A stretch of 64,000 bases of DNA from Alcanivorax limicola (GTDB lineage: Bacteria > Pseudomonadota > Gammaproteobacteria > Pseudomonadales > Alcanivoracaceae), in the NCBI RefSeq assembly GCF_019931215.1, contig NZ_JAIOUB010000001.1, positions 186,001-250,000 on the forward strand, written 5' to 3'. Positions 11,805 through 19,402 of the stretch are shown piece after piece; position 1 is the first letter of the stretch, and the number at the start of each line of letters is the position of its first letter. The notes under the pieces are model-generated. The model was given only the letters and a program-made list of their open reading frames with translations, was not told the origin of the DNA and made no database searches. Both the position numbers and the translations under genes were made by a program.

Positions 11805-12242
11805 ATGGCCATCTGGACTCAGGCGCCCGATCTGGCGACCGCCAACCGCCTGCAGCAAGGCACAATTTGCGAGCACCTCGGCATCCGTATCACGGACATT
11901 GGCGATGACAGCCTGACTGGCACCATGCCGGTGGACACCCGTACGCACCAGCCGATGGGCATTCTCCATGGGGGTGCCTCGGTGGTGCTGGCCGAGTCAC
12001 TCGGTAGCATGGCCGCCAATATGTGTGCGGCACCGGGGCACTACTGCGTTGGCCTGGATATCAACGCCAACCACCTGCGCAGCGTGCGCACGGGCCTGGT
12101 GACCGGTGTGGCGCGACCGTTGCATCTGGGGCGCAGCACCCAGGTGTGGGAGATACATATCCGGGAGGAGTCAGGCAAGCCGGTGTGCGTTGCGCGGTTG
12201 ACCATGTCGGTGCTGGCTGGCGACCGTTCGTCGGCGATCTGA
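11805..12242 (+). CDS. Hotdog-fold acyl-CoA thioesterase, MenI/YdiI-like
   Basis: A 145-residue single hotdog domain very like E. coli YdiI: MPVDTRTHQPMGILHGG, then SVVLAESLGS with the catalytic glutamate, and GLDINANHLRS. YdiI hydrolyses 1,4-dihydroxy-2-naphthoyl-CoA and other acyl-CoAs. No menaquinone genes are visible here, so a general acyl-CoA or aryl-CoA thioesterase role is as likely. A GTGGAG ribosome binding site lies 6-11 bases upstream of the ATG. It is the last gene of the apparent gpsA-sixA-thioesterase operon. Confidence 0.87.
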   Translation: MAIWTQAPDLATANRLQQGTICEHLGIRITDIGDDSLTGTMPVDTRTHQPMGILHGGASVVLAESLGSMAANMCAAPGHYCVGLDINANHLRSVRTGLVTGVARPLHLGRSTQVWEIHIREESGKPVCVARLTMSVLAGDRSSAI

Positions 12243-12269
12243 TACCTCCAGCGCTGCAGACTGGACGCC

Positions 12270-12285
12270 TGTGATGTTTGTCACA
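12270..12285. promoter_or_regulatory. CRP/Vfr-like palindrome upstream of the HD-GYP gene
   Basis: TGTGA at 12270-12274 and TCACA at 12281-12285 are separated by six bases, the exact core of the CRP/Vfr consensus. It lies about 150 bp before the HD-GYP start at 12432; a TACTAT at 12297-12302 could be a -10 box. The rest of the 12243-12431 gap contains a 7-base inverted repeat (GCGAAAG 12322-12328, CTTTCGC 12349-12355). Confidence 0.5.
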
Positions 12286-12431
12286 TACCATACTAGTACT
12301 ATTCGGGTTGGCCCGTCTGATGCGAAAGGGTTAGTTTTCAGGTGAGCGCTTTCGCTGGTATCAAGGACTTGGCAGGGACTGAAACGTAGCGAGCGACGAG
12401 TGTGACAAGTAATCGGGGGGTATCCTGAACC

Positions 12432-13670
12432 ATGGCTGTCAGGACTGAACGTGTTGAAACCAGCGATTTGCAGCTCGGCATGTATGTGTCAGAGCTTGAT
12501 CGTGCCTGGATCGAGACACCCTTCCCGTTACAAGGCTTCCACATCAAGACTCAGGATGATGTCGAGCAGCTCCGGGTCTGGTGCCGGCATGTCTATATCG
12601 ATCGCCAACTGAGCACCTGCAAGCTCGAACCGCAGGCCGCGGCATCAGCGCCAGCCCGTCCACGGGTCCGTGGCGGTATCGGCAAGTTCACCCCGGTAAA
12701 ATACGAAGTCAGCCAGACACTCAAGCAAGAGGTGGTGTCTGCCACCCTGTATCACCGCGAGGTAACCCGCGCTGTGGTGCATCTGCTCAATGATCTGCGC
12801 GCGGAAAAGGGCCTCAACCTGCGTGTGGCACGCAAGGCGGCGGCGGTCATGGTGCACAGCATCCTGCGTAATCCGGACGCCATGGTGTGGCTGGCGCGTA
12901 TCAAGGATTGTGATAGCTACGGTTATGCGCACAGTATCCGGGCTTCAATCCTGGCCACGGTGTTTGGCCGTCATATCGGACTGCCCCGGGACGTACTCGA
13001 AAACCTCGCCACTGGTGTGTTGCTGATGGATACCGGCAAGACCCGTCTGCCGCGCAGCATGCTGGTCAGCACGGAGCGATACGGACCGGAAGACCATGCC
13101 GCCATGCGCGAGCACGTGAATCATGGCATTGAGCTGCTGCAGCACTGTGGCGGCGTAAACGACCAGATGCTGGCGGTGGTGCAATACCATCATGAGCGCC
13201 ATGATGGCAGCGGCTATCCCTTTGGTCTCAAGGGAGGGGAAATCCCCTTGCTGGCACGCATTGCCGGGATCGTCGACACCTATGACGCGATGACCAGCGA
13301 CCGTCCCTGGGCACAGGCCCGGACAGCTACTGAGGCGGTGTCCGAATTGTATGAGCTGCGCGACAGCGGTTTTCAGAGCGCGCTGGTGGAGCAGTTTATT
13401 CAGGCGGTCGGTGTTTACCCGACCGGCACGGCGGTCGAGTTATCCAATGGTGACAAGGGTATTGTAGTGGCACAGAACGCGACACGGCGTTTGCGCCCCC
13501 AGGTCATGGTGATTCGCGATGCCAGTGGTAACACGCTGGAGCGGCCGCATATTGTGGACCTGATGAGCGTACAGCGGGACGCAGACGATTTGCCTCTGGC
13601 TGTGGCCGGATGTATTCGTGCCAGCAGCGAGAAACTGGATCTGGTCAATTTGCAGATCAACGCGGTCTGA
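12432..13670 (+). CDS. HD-GYP domain protein (DUF3391 type) with altered HD dyad
   Basis: A 412-residue protein with an N-terminal DUF3391 domain (about 1-130, starting MAVRTERVETSDLQLGMYVS) and a C-terminal HD-GYP domain (about 135-345). HD-GYP proteins hydrolyse the second messenger cyclic di-GMP using a metal centre. The GYP segment HHERHDGSGYP (253-263) and the IVDTYDAMTSDRP helix are intact. The position that should read HD in the LLHDIGK motif is LLMDTGK (199-203), replacing a metal-binding histidine with methionine. The protein may therefore have reduced or different metal loading, or act as a sensor. Family assignment is firm; catalytic activity is doubtful. Confidence 0.9.
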   Translation: MAVRTERVETSDLQLGMYVSELDRAWIETPFPLQGFHIKTQDDVEQLRVWCRHVYIDRQLSTCKLEPQAAASAPARPRVRGGIGKFTPVKYEVSQTLKQEVVSATLYHREVTRAVVHLLNDLRAEKGLNLRVARKAAAVMVHSILRNPDAMVWLARIKDCDSYGYAHSIRASILATVFGRHIGLPRDVLENLATGVLLMDTGKTRLPRSMLVSTERYGPEDHAAMREHVNHGIELLQHCGGVNDQMLAVVQYHHERHDGSGYPFGLKGGEIPLLARIAGIVDTYDAMTSDRPWAQARTATEAVSELYELRDSGFQSALVEQFIQAVGVYPTGTAVELSNGDKGIVVAQNATRRLRPQVMVIRDASGNTLERPHIVDLMSVQRDADDLPLAVAGCIRASSEKLDLVNLQINAV

Positions 13671-13684
13671 AGGCCGGCTTCGTT

Positions 13685-14047
13685 TTATTGCTCCGCCTTC
13701 TCAAGTAGCAGCGGCTCCAGCGGTTTGCCATCACTGCCCTGGAGTGTCACGCTTACCGTCATGTTGCGCAGAGGCGCATGGCCGGGAATTTCACGTAAAC
13801 GTCGCACATAATCCTTAACCCGCCCTGCGATCCAAGGGTGAACCGTGGCGTCTATCTGCACGGCGCCACAGCGCTTGCCGCGTTTGGCATACCATATCAG
13901 CAAGGCGGCACTGAACGCCTCATAGCAGGGCTTGAATGCGTCGAAATCATCCGCTGCGAAGGTAATCAGGAAAACACGCTTGCGCGTCAGCAATCCGGGC
14001 ATTTTTTTATCGGTGAGTGTCAGCCCCGGCGGCAAGGTTTCTGTCAT
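13685..14047 (-). CDS. Uncharacterised 120-residue protein coupled to the voltage-sensor-like gene
   Basis: I do not recognise this protein. It is 120 residues, has no membrane helix or signal peptide, and reads as a mixed alpha/beta soluble protein (RVFLITFAADDFDAFKPCYE, LLIWYAKRGKRCGAVQID, VKDYVRRLREIPGH). It starts at an ATG overlapping the stop of the upstream membrane protein gene by 4 bases (ATGA), which implies coupled translation and perhaps a shared task. It converges on the HD-GYP gene with 14 bp between stops. Confidence 0.72.
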   Translation of the reverse strand: MTETLPPGLTLTDKKMPGLLTRKRVFLITFAADDFDAFKPCYEAFSAALLIWYAKRGKRCGAVQIDATVHPWIAGRVKDYVRRLREIPGHAPLRNMTVSVTLQGSDGKPLEPLLLEKAEQ

Positions 14048-15135
14048 AACGGATTTCCTCTGCGGTTACCTTCGGCTTTGGCGGCTTTGGCGGTTTTGGC
14101 AGCTTTGCGTTCAGCCTCTGCGCGTTCTTCTTCCAGTTTCCAGTTCTGTACCGCCACCTGCCGCTTTATCTGGTCCAGCACGTCCATCAACGTATCGCGA
14201 ACCAGACTGTTGAGCTGCTCGGCGTTGCCCGCGCTGTTCTCGATCAGGTCATTGAGAAGCTTGTCGACGGTGTCCCGGTAATCCGGGTGGCTGATATCGG
14301 CAATCAGTTGGTCTACCAGTGCGATACCGACCTCCCGAACCGCCTCACCGATCAAGGCGACAGCGCGTGGCCCGGCAACGGGTATGGCGGCCAGGCGAGC
14401 ACCGCTGCGGGTGTTGCCCAGCGCCTCGTCGGTGAGGTGCGACAGGTACCGCCCCAGGGGTTCCCGATAATCGGCATGGGTTTCCTGAGCAGCGCTGATC
14501 AGTCGCCCGGCGGCGAAGTCCACCAGACTGGCCTGGCGTGGCAGCAGGACTTCATGCTGGATACGCTGCATCAACGGGTTGCCCTCGCTGATTTCCCGCT
14601 GCACGCCATCCAGTACATTGAGTACGACGCGGTCGGAGATTTCCTCCACCAGCACTTTGTAGTATTTCAGAAGTGTGGCGCCGATGTAGGTGTCGCGAAG
14701 GTCTATCACGCCCAGCCGCTGAAGACGCAGCAGCAGACTGATGATGCGCAGGGTACGGAGCCAGCGGAAACCGCCAACCGGAATGCAGCCCAGCAGATCG
14801 TACCAGTGAATAAACGGAAAGAAGAACCAGCGATGATAGGTTTGCCGGGCTGCCGCGATGATCCAGCGAACCAGGAATTCCGTCAGATAGACGGCGACAA
14901 ACCACAGGTCATAGAAGAAGAAATCAGCGTGAATCGTGTCTGCGTACAGTGCTGTCAGATCGGGGGCGACCGCAGCCAGCGCATCCTGAACCCGAGACAC
15001 GGCAAACAGCCAGTCAAAGATGATCAGGGAGAGGTTGATGACCACCAGGATGATCATCAACACGTCCACCAGCAGCCCGAGGCGGTCCCAGAGGTTGCTG
15101 GCGCGGAACTTGTCGGGGTGCAGATGCACGCTCAT
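14044..15135 (-). CDS. Voltage-sensor-like membrane protein without a visible pore domain
   Basis: A 363-residue protein with four N-terminal membrane-type segments: about residues 20-45, 72-96, 103-120 and 122-142. The fourth carries arginines at 124, 127, 130, 137 and 140, an every-third-residue ladder typical of voltage-sensor S4 helices; the second has acidic E86 and the third a WYD motif (111-113), as voltage-sensor countercharges do. After it no pore helix or selectivity-filter motif appears. The remaining 220 residues look soluble and helical and end in a charged Ala/Glu/Lys tail. Homologues may be labelled ion transporter. The ATG at 15135 follows the xthA stop by 2 bases and has AGGGA upstream. 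Confidence 0.75.
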   Translation of the reverse strand: MSVHLHPDKFRASNLWDRLGLLVDVLMIILVVINLSLIIFDWLFAVSRVQDALAAVAPDLTALYADTIHADFFFYDLWFVAVYLTEFLVRWIIAAARQTYHRWFFFPFIHWYDLLGCIPVGGFRWLRTLRIISLLLRLQRLGVIDLRDTYIGATLLKYYKVLVEEISDRVVLNVLDGVQREISEGNPLMQRIQHEVLLPRQASLVDFAAGRLISAAQETHADYREPLGRYLSHLTDEALGNTRSGARLAAIPVAGPRAVALIGEAVREVGIALVDQLIADISHPDYRDTVDKLLNDLIENSAGNAEQLNSLVRDTLMDVLDQIKRQVAVQNWKLEEERAEAERKAAKTAKAAKAEGNRRGNPL

Positions 15136-15137
15136 GC

Positions 15138-15950
15138 TCAGTCCCTGAAACGTGCCCAGACCGGACAATGGTCAGAAGGGCGTTCCATGGCGCGTATGCC
15201 GTAATCGATACCGGTATCTTCCAACCGGTCGATCAGTGGCGCTGTAGCCAGCACGGTATCAATGCGCAGGCCGCGTCGCGGTTCCCGCTCAAACCCTTTC
15301 GAGCGGTAGTCAAACCAGCTGAAGCGATCGTCGGCCTCGGGATAATTGACCCGGTAGGTGTCGGCGAGGCCCCAGTCCAGGAGTTCGTCGAACCATTCCC
15401 GCTCTTCTGGCAGAAAGCTGCATTTGCCATCACGCAACCAGCGTTTGCGATTGCTGTCGCCAATGCCGATGTCGGTGTCCCGGGAGGAAATGTTGAAGTC
15501 GCCCATGATGGCGACTTGCTCGTCCGGTTGGTGCTGATCCTGCAAGTAGCGTTGCAGATCTGCATAGAAGCGGGCTTTTGCAGGAAACTTGATCGGATGA
15601 TCGCGGCTTTCGCCCTGGGGGAAATAGCCGTTCAGCACGGTCAGTGACTGGCCGTTGTACTGCATCCGGCCGATGATCATGCGCCGCTGGGCGGCAGGTT
15701 CATCAGAGGGAAAACCATACTGCACTGCCGCCAAAGGCTCCCGGCTGATCAGTGCGACACCGTAGTGGCCCTTTTGCCCGAAGAAATAGGGGTGATAACC
15801 CATTTCCCTGACCGCCTCGGCAGGAAACTCGTCATCCTGAACCTTGGTTTCCTGAAGTCCGATCAGATCCGGTTGGTGCTGGCTGATGACCGCTTCAAGT
15901 TGCGGCAGACGGGCGCGGATACTGTTGATATTGAATGAAACCAGTTTCAT
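15138..15950 (-). CDS. xthA: Exodeoxyribonuclease III (AP endonuclease)
   Basis: Mg2+-dependent 3'-5' exonuclease and abasic-site endonuclease of base-excision repair, exonuclease-endonuclease-phosphatase superfamily. The 270-residue product shows every catalytic motif: [19 protein letters not shown] with the metal-binding glutamate, [16 protein letters not shown] and the terminal PSDHCPVW. The ATG at 15950 is preceded by GGAGGAAGG; four in-frame codons upstream would erase this site. It appears to be the first gene of a leftward operon with the voltage-sensor-like protein and the 120-residue protein. Confidence 0.95.
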   Translation of the reverse strand: MKLVSFNINSIRARLPQLEAVISQHQPDLIGLQETKVQDDEFPAEAVREMGYHPYFFGQKGHYGVALISREPLAAVQYGFPSDEPAAQRRMIIGRMQYNGQSLTVLNGYFPQGESRDHPIKFPAKARFYADLQRYLQDQHQPDEQVAIMGDFNISSRDTDIGIGDSNRKRWLRDGKCSFLPEEREWFDELLDWGLADTYRVNYPEADDRFSWFDYRSKGFEREPRRGLRIDTVLATAPLIDRLEDTGIDYGIRAMERPSDHCPVWARFRD

Positions 15951-16114
15951 GCCTTCCTCCATTGCTGGTTGGCATTGTAGGGTGGCGCCGCGTCGGTCAC
16001 CAGCTTTTGCCGGGCTTCCGCATCACTTCATCAACATGCCGTGGCTGGCGCCATCGTGCAAGGCATGGTTCCATACGCTTCGCACTTGCCGATCAGCACG
16101 CAATGAGGATCACC

Positions 16115-16984
16115 ATGACAGATCGTCCAACCCTGGTGTTCGCCCACGCCAATGGCTTTCCCGGTGGCAGCTATACCACTTTCCTGGCCCCTTTCCGGGA
16201 GCATTTCCATGTCGAAGTGATGGATCGCATGGGGCATGACCCACTGTACCCTGTGGACGCCAACTGGGAGAGTCTGTCCCGTGAACTGGAAGCGAAACTG
16301 GCGCAGCTGCCTCGGCCTTTCGTCGGTATGGGGCATTCCATGGGCGGGGTGATGATGTGCATGGTGGCGAGCCGCCGGCCGGACTGGTTTCAGGCGTTGG
16401 TGATGCTGGACCCGCCCCTGATCAATGGCTGGCAGGGCCATCTGTTCAATCTTGCCCGGCTGATGGGCCTGGGTGACCGGATTACGCCCGCCGGGCGCAG
16501 CAAGGGGCGCAGGGCGCGCTGGGCGGATCGCGCCGAGGCGGAGGCCTACTTCCTGCGGCGGCCGTTCTTCCAGCGCCTTGATCCGCGCTGCCTCGCGGAT
16601 TATCTGGCCGCCGGACTGGAGGTGGATGACGATGCGCCCGGTGAGGGGGATGCCGGCGCTCTGCGGTTACGTTATGCTCCGGAGGTGGAAGTGAACGTTT
16701 TTCGTACCACACCGGGAAACATCGGACGGCTGCCTCGGCTGCAAGTACCCGGTCTCATGGTGTCAGGCGCTGAATCGGAGCCCATGTTCCTCAGCAGTGC
16801 CCGCCGCCATGTGCAGCGCCATGGAATGGTTCATCGTCTGGCGCCAGGCGGGCATATGTTCCCGCTGGAAAATCCTGAAGCGGCATCAGACATCATTCTC
16901 ACCGGGTTGCAAGGGTTGGGCGTCATGCCTGCCCGGGACACAAAGGGGCAAAATGACGATGTCGCGCAGCATACGCCGGCCTGA
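16115..16984 (+). CDS. Alpha/beta hydrolase
   Basis: A 289-residue alpha/beta-hydrolase-fold protein. It shows the N-terminal VFAHANGFPGGSY oxyanion-hole region, the nucleophile elbow GHSMGG and a C-terminal histidine in APGGHMFPLENP. Substrate is unknown; esters, lactones or haloalkanes are all possible for such proteins. The ATG at 16115 is chosen because GAGG at 16105-16108 lies six bases upstream; the ATG at 16103 would place that site inside the gene. Its 3' end overlaps the next hydrolase gene by about 32 bases, suggesting a two-gene unit. Confidence 0.88.
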   Translation: MTDRPTLVFAHANGFPGGSYTTFLAPFREHFHVEVMDRMGHDPLYPVDANWESLSRELEAKLAQLPRPFVGMGHSMGGVMMCMVASRRPDWFQALVMLDPPLINGWQGHLFNLARLMGLGDRITPAGRSKGRRARWADRAEAEAYFLRRPFFQRLDPRCLADYLAAGLEVDDDAPGEGDAGALRLRYAPEVEVNVFRTTPGNIGRLPRLQVPGLMVSGAESEPMFLSSARRHVQRHGMVHRLAPGGHMFPLENPEAASDIILTGLQGLGVMPARDTKGQNDDVAQHTPA

Positions 16985-17825
16985 AGAGCGGCGCATAGAG
17001 GCTTGGGGCCTGACATTGCAGGGGCGCTACTGGCCGGGTGAGGGGACACCGATACTGGCCTTGCATGGCTGGCTGGACAATGCCAATTCCTTCCTGCCGT
17101 TGTCGGCACATATCCGCAATCCGCTGTTCGCACTTGACTCCGCAGGGCATGGCAAATCGGCGCACCGGCCATTTCACAGCGTCACGCACTACATCGACAA
17201 TATACGTGATGTGATTGCCGTGGCGGACAGCCTGGGCTGGGAACGTTTTATTCTCATGGGGCACTCCATGGGCGCAGGTATTGCCAGCCTGCTGGCGGGT
17301 GCATTTCCGGAGAGGATAGTGGGCCTGATCCTGCTGGAAGGGCTTGGGCCACCCACGACACCGGGCAGTGATGCACCGACAACCCTGCGTAAAGCGATTC
17401 GCGCCATGCAGGATCTTTCCGCCAAGCGAAAGCCGCGCTATGCACGCGTCGACGAGGCGGTTGCAGCGCGCACGCTGGGCTTTGGCGGGCTGTCGGAAGA
17501 CGCCGCCCGGTTGTTGTGTGAGCGCGGCCTGGAATCTGTCGCAGGGGGCTGGACCTGGCGTGCCGATCCGCGACTGCGGCTACCCTCGTCACTGCGACTT
17601 ACCGAGGAACAGGTGCTCGGTTTTCTCGGCGCTATCACTGCACCGACACTGCTGATCGGGGCGGAGCAGGGGCTTGAGGGGGGAGGCGCCTTCGCCACGC
17701 GAGCAGCGCACGTGCCGCAACTGGAGGTGGTGCGGGTGCCCGGGCGCCATCATGTGCATATGGAAGCCGCTGCGGCCGTGGCTGAAATCATCAATCCCTT
17801 TATTGACCGGATTGTTCAGGCCTGA
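16953..17825 (+). CDS. Alpha/beta hydrolase (second of a tandem pair)
   Basis: A 290-residue alpha/beta hydrolase with LALHGWLDNANSF (oxyanion loop), ALDSAGHGKS, nucleophile elbow GHSMGAG and catalytic histidine in VPGRHHVHME. Only the fold motifs resemble the preceding gene product, so this is not a recent duplication. The start lies inside the end of the upstream gene: either the ATG at 16953 or that at 16959, both after AAAGGGG at 16942-16948; spacing slightly favours 16959. Substrate unknown. Together with the MaoC hydratase downstream it may serve fatty-acid or ester catabolism. Confidence 0.88.
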   Translation: MTMSRSIRRPEERRIEAWGLTLQGRYWPGEGTPILALHGWLDNANSFLPLSAHIRNPLFALDSAGHGKSAHRPFHSVTHYIDNIRDVIAVADSLGWERFILMGHSMGAGIASLLAGAFPERIVGLILLEGLGPPTTPGSDAPTTLRKAIRAMQDLSAKRKPRYARVDEAVAARTLGFGGLSEDAARLLCERGLESVAGGWTWRADPRLRLPSSLRLTEEQVLGFLGAITAPTLLIGAEQGLEGGGAFATRAAHVPQLEVVRVPGRHHVHMEAAAAVAEIINPFIDRIVQA

Positions 17826-17911
17826 GTCCGTCCGTCATGGAGCACAGGGCCCGGCGCGTTATGATTCCCGTGCACACGAGCCTATCGGTGAGATCTCAAA
17901 GGGAGAGAAAA

Positions 17912-18373
17912 ATGAAAGTTGTTGAGCCGAATCAACTGACAGAATATGTAGGTAAAGAGCTGGGTGAATCGGAGTGGTTTCTGATTGATCAGGCCCGTAT
18001 CAATGCGTTTGCTGACGCAACGCTGGATCACCAGTTTATTCATGTGAACCCGGAACAGGCAAAAATGACGCCGTTCGGCAGCACCATCGCCCATGGCTAT
18101 CTCACCGTGTCACTGCTGCCGTATCTGCAGACCAGCATTGACGGGTTGGTGGTCCCCAAAGGTCTGAAGATGGGCATGAACTACGGTTTTGACAAATTGC
18201 GCTTCATGGCGCCCGTCAAGGTCGACAAGCGGATTCGTGCCAGAGCGACCTTGATGGAAGCGACCGAGCGCAAGCCGGGCCAGTGGCTGTTCAAGCTGGA
18301 GTGCACTGTCGATATCGAGGGTGAGGACAAACCTGCGCTGGTCGCTGAATGGCTGGTGATGTACTTCGTATGA
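17912..18373 (+). CDS. MaoC-family (R)-specific enoyl-CoA hydratase-like protein
   Basis: A 153-residue single hotdog domain of the MaoC dehydratase type. The catalytic pair appears in the family pattern: FADATLDHQFIHVNPE with Asp/His, then FGSTIAHGYLTVSLLP. Members hydrate trans-2-enoyl-CoA or act on related thioesters. The ATG at 17912 follows GGGAGAG at a good distance; a longer frame from 17837 lacks support. It lies between hydrolase genes and a hydrolase-like gene, consistent with lipid metabolism, though no direct operon overlap is seen. Confidence 0.9.
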   Translation: MKVVEPNQLTEYVGKELGESEWFLIDQARINAFADATLDHQFIHVNPEQAKMTPFGSTIAHGYLTVSLLPYLQTSIDGLVVPKGLKMGMNYGFDKLRFMAPVKVDKRIRARATLMEATERKPGQWLFKLECTVDIEGEDKPALVAEWLVMYFV

Positions 18374-18396
18374 TCTGACGGGAGCAGGGCAGCGAC

Positions 18397-19341
18397 ATGC
18401 TGAGCAAGACGATCAGATGGGGCCGGCGTGTGCTGGATAATCGTTCGGCGGTGCGCCGGGATGTGTCTCTGGCGCTGTCCCATGTCGGCCAGCTGCCCCG
18501 GCTGCTGTCACCCGGTCAGGATGAGCCCACAGCGCATTCGGAGCTGGATTCAGCCAGCTATGCCAGTCGCGGTGACTGGCTGAATGCGCTGGTGCAGATT
18601 CTGACCCCCGGACGCCGCGCCTCATGCAGCGCTGGCACACTGGTATTGCGGCCGCCAAGGACCGTACAGGAGCCGGTGGGCGAGCGCTGGTTCTTTATCA
18701 ACGGTATGGCCTGTCCACCACCGGTAGCCATTCTCAATGGTCTGGAAATCGCCCGTACTTTCGGGCGCCCGGTACATCTGTTGCACATACCGACCGCGGG
18801 ACTGGCGGCGGATGTGCTGGATGTCGCTGCGGCCCGCACGTTGCGCAAGGACGGCTATCTTTCTCGCACCGCGTTTTATGTGGTGGAGGAGGCATTGCGC
18901 CAGCATGACAAGGTGGTGCTGGTTTGCCATTGCCGTGGTGCCATCACCGCCAGCTATATTGTCCGCCAGCTGCTGCGCAGCGAGGCGACCCGGGCATTGG
19001 CGGCAAAGCTCGAGATCTACAGCATCGGGGGTATTGCAGACAGTCTTGAGACTGATGCAACGCTCAGCCGGGCGGCGGGTCGCCCGGTGCCCTATGTAGA
19101 ACATTTTGCTAACGGCGGAGATTATTTTTCCCGGATTGGTATACTCTCGCACCTGGATAGCACCGCTGGTATTGTATTCTGTATTCCGGCACGTACCGGG
19201 CATTTGCTTAATCAGCATTATCTGGCTGGTATTGCCAGGGGGGATTACTGTCAGCGGAGTTCACGTTTGTATCGCTATGCGCGTGGGCGCGATCCGGGGA
19301 CAGCGTACAGCGTGGAGCCAGCATGCCTGGACAATCCTTGA
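18397..19341 (+). CDS. Uncharacterised hydrolase-like protein with cysteine at the nucleophile position
   Basis: A 314-residue protein I cannot assign to a named family. The centre looks like an alpha/beta-hydrolase core: RWFFINGMACPP (about 97-108), a strand RPVHLLHIPTAG, and KVVLVCHCRGAITASY (172-187), where the usual GHSxG elbow reads CHCRG, so Cys179 would sit where the serine nucleophile normally is. A C-terminal histidine occurs in ARTGHLLNQHYL. No signal peptide or membrane helix is evident. It starts 23 bp after the MaoC gene and may share its transcript. Confidence 0.78.
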   Translation: MLSKTIRWGRRVLDNRSAVRRDVSLALSHVGQLPRLLSPGQDEPTAHSELDSASYASRGDWLNALVQILTPGRRASCSAGTLVLRPPRTVQEPVGERWFFINGMACPPPVAILNGLEIARTFGRPVHLLHIPTAGLAADVLDVAAARTLRKDGYLSRTAFYVVEEALRQHDKVVLVCHCRGAITASYIVRQLLRSEATRALAAKLEIYSIGGIADSLETDATLSRAAGRPVPYVEHFANGGDYFSRIGILSHLDSTAGIVFCIPARTGHLLNQHYLAGIARGDYCQRSSRLYRYARGRDPGTAYSVEPACLDNP

Positions 19342-19402
19342 CCAAGCGCCCGCATGGCCGTCGACGGTTCTGACACGGTTTTGACAAGAGGCAGGAGTTT
19401 CA

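Noticed and set aside
12303-12431. Cyclic-di-GMP riboswitch before the HD-GYP gene
   Set aside because: A 7-base inverted repeat is present but no GEMM consensus loops were found.
14287-15204. Plus-strand frame of 305 codons
   Set aside because: Opposite the voltage-sensor-like gene; no ribosome binding site and no motif. The minus-strand gene has four membrane segments and couples to both neighbours.
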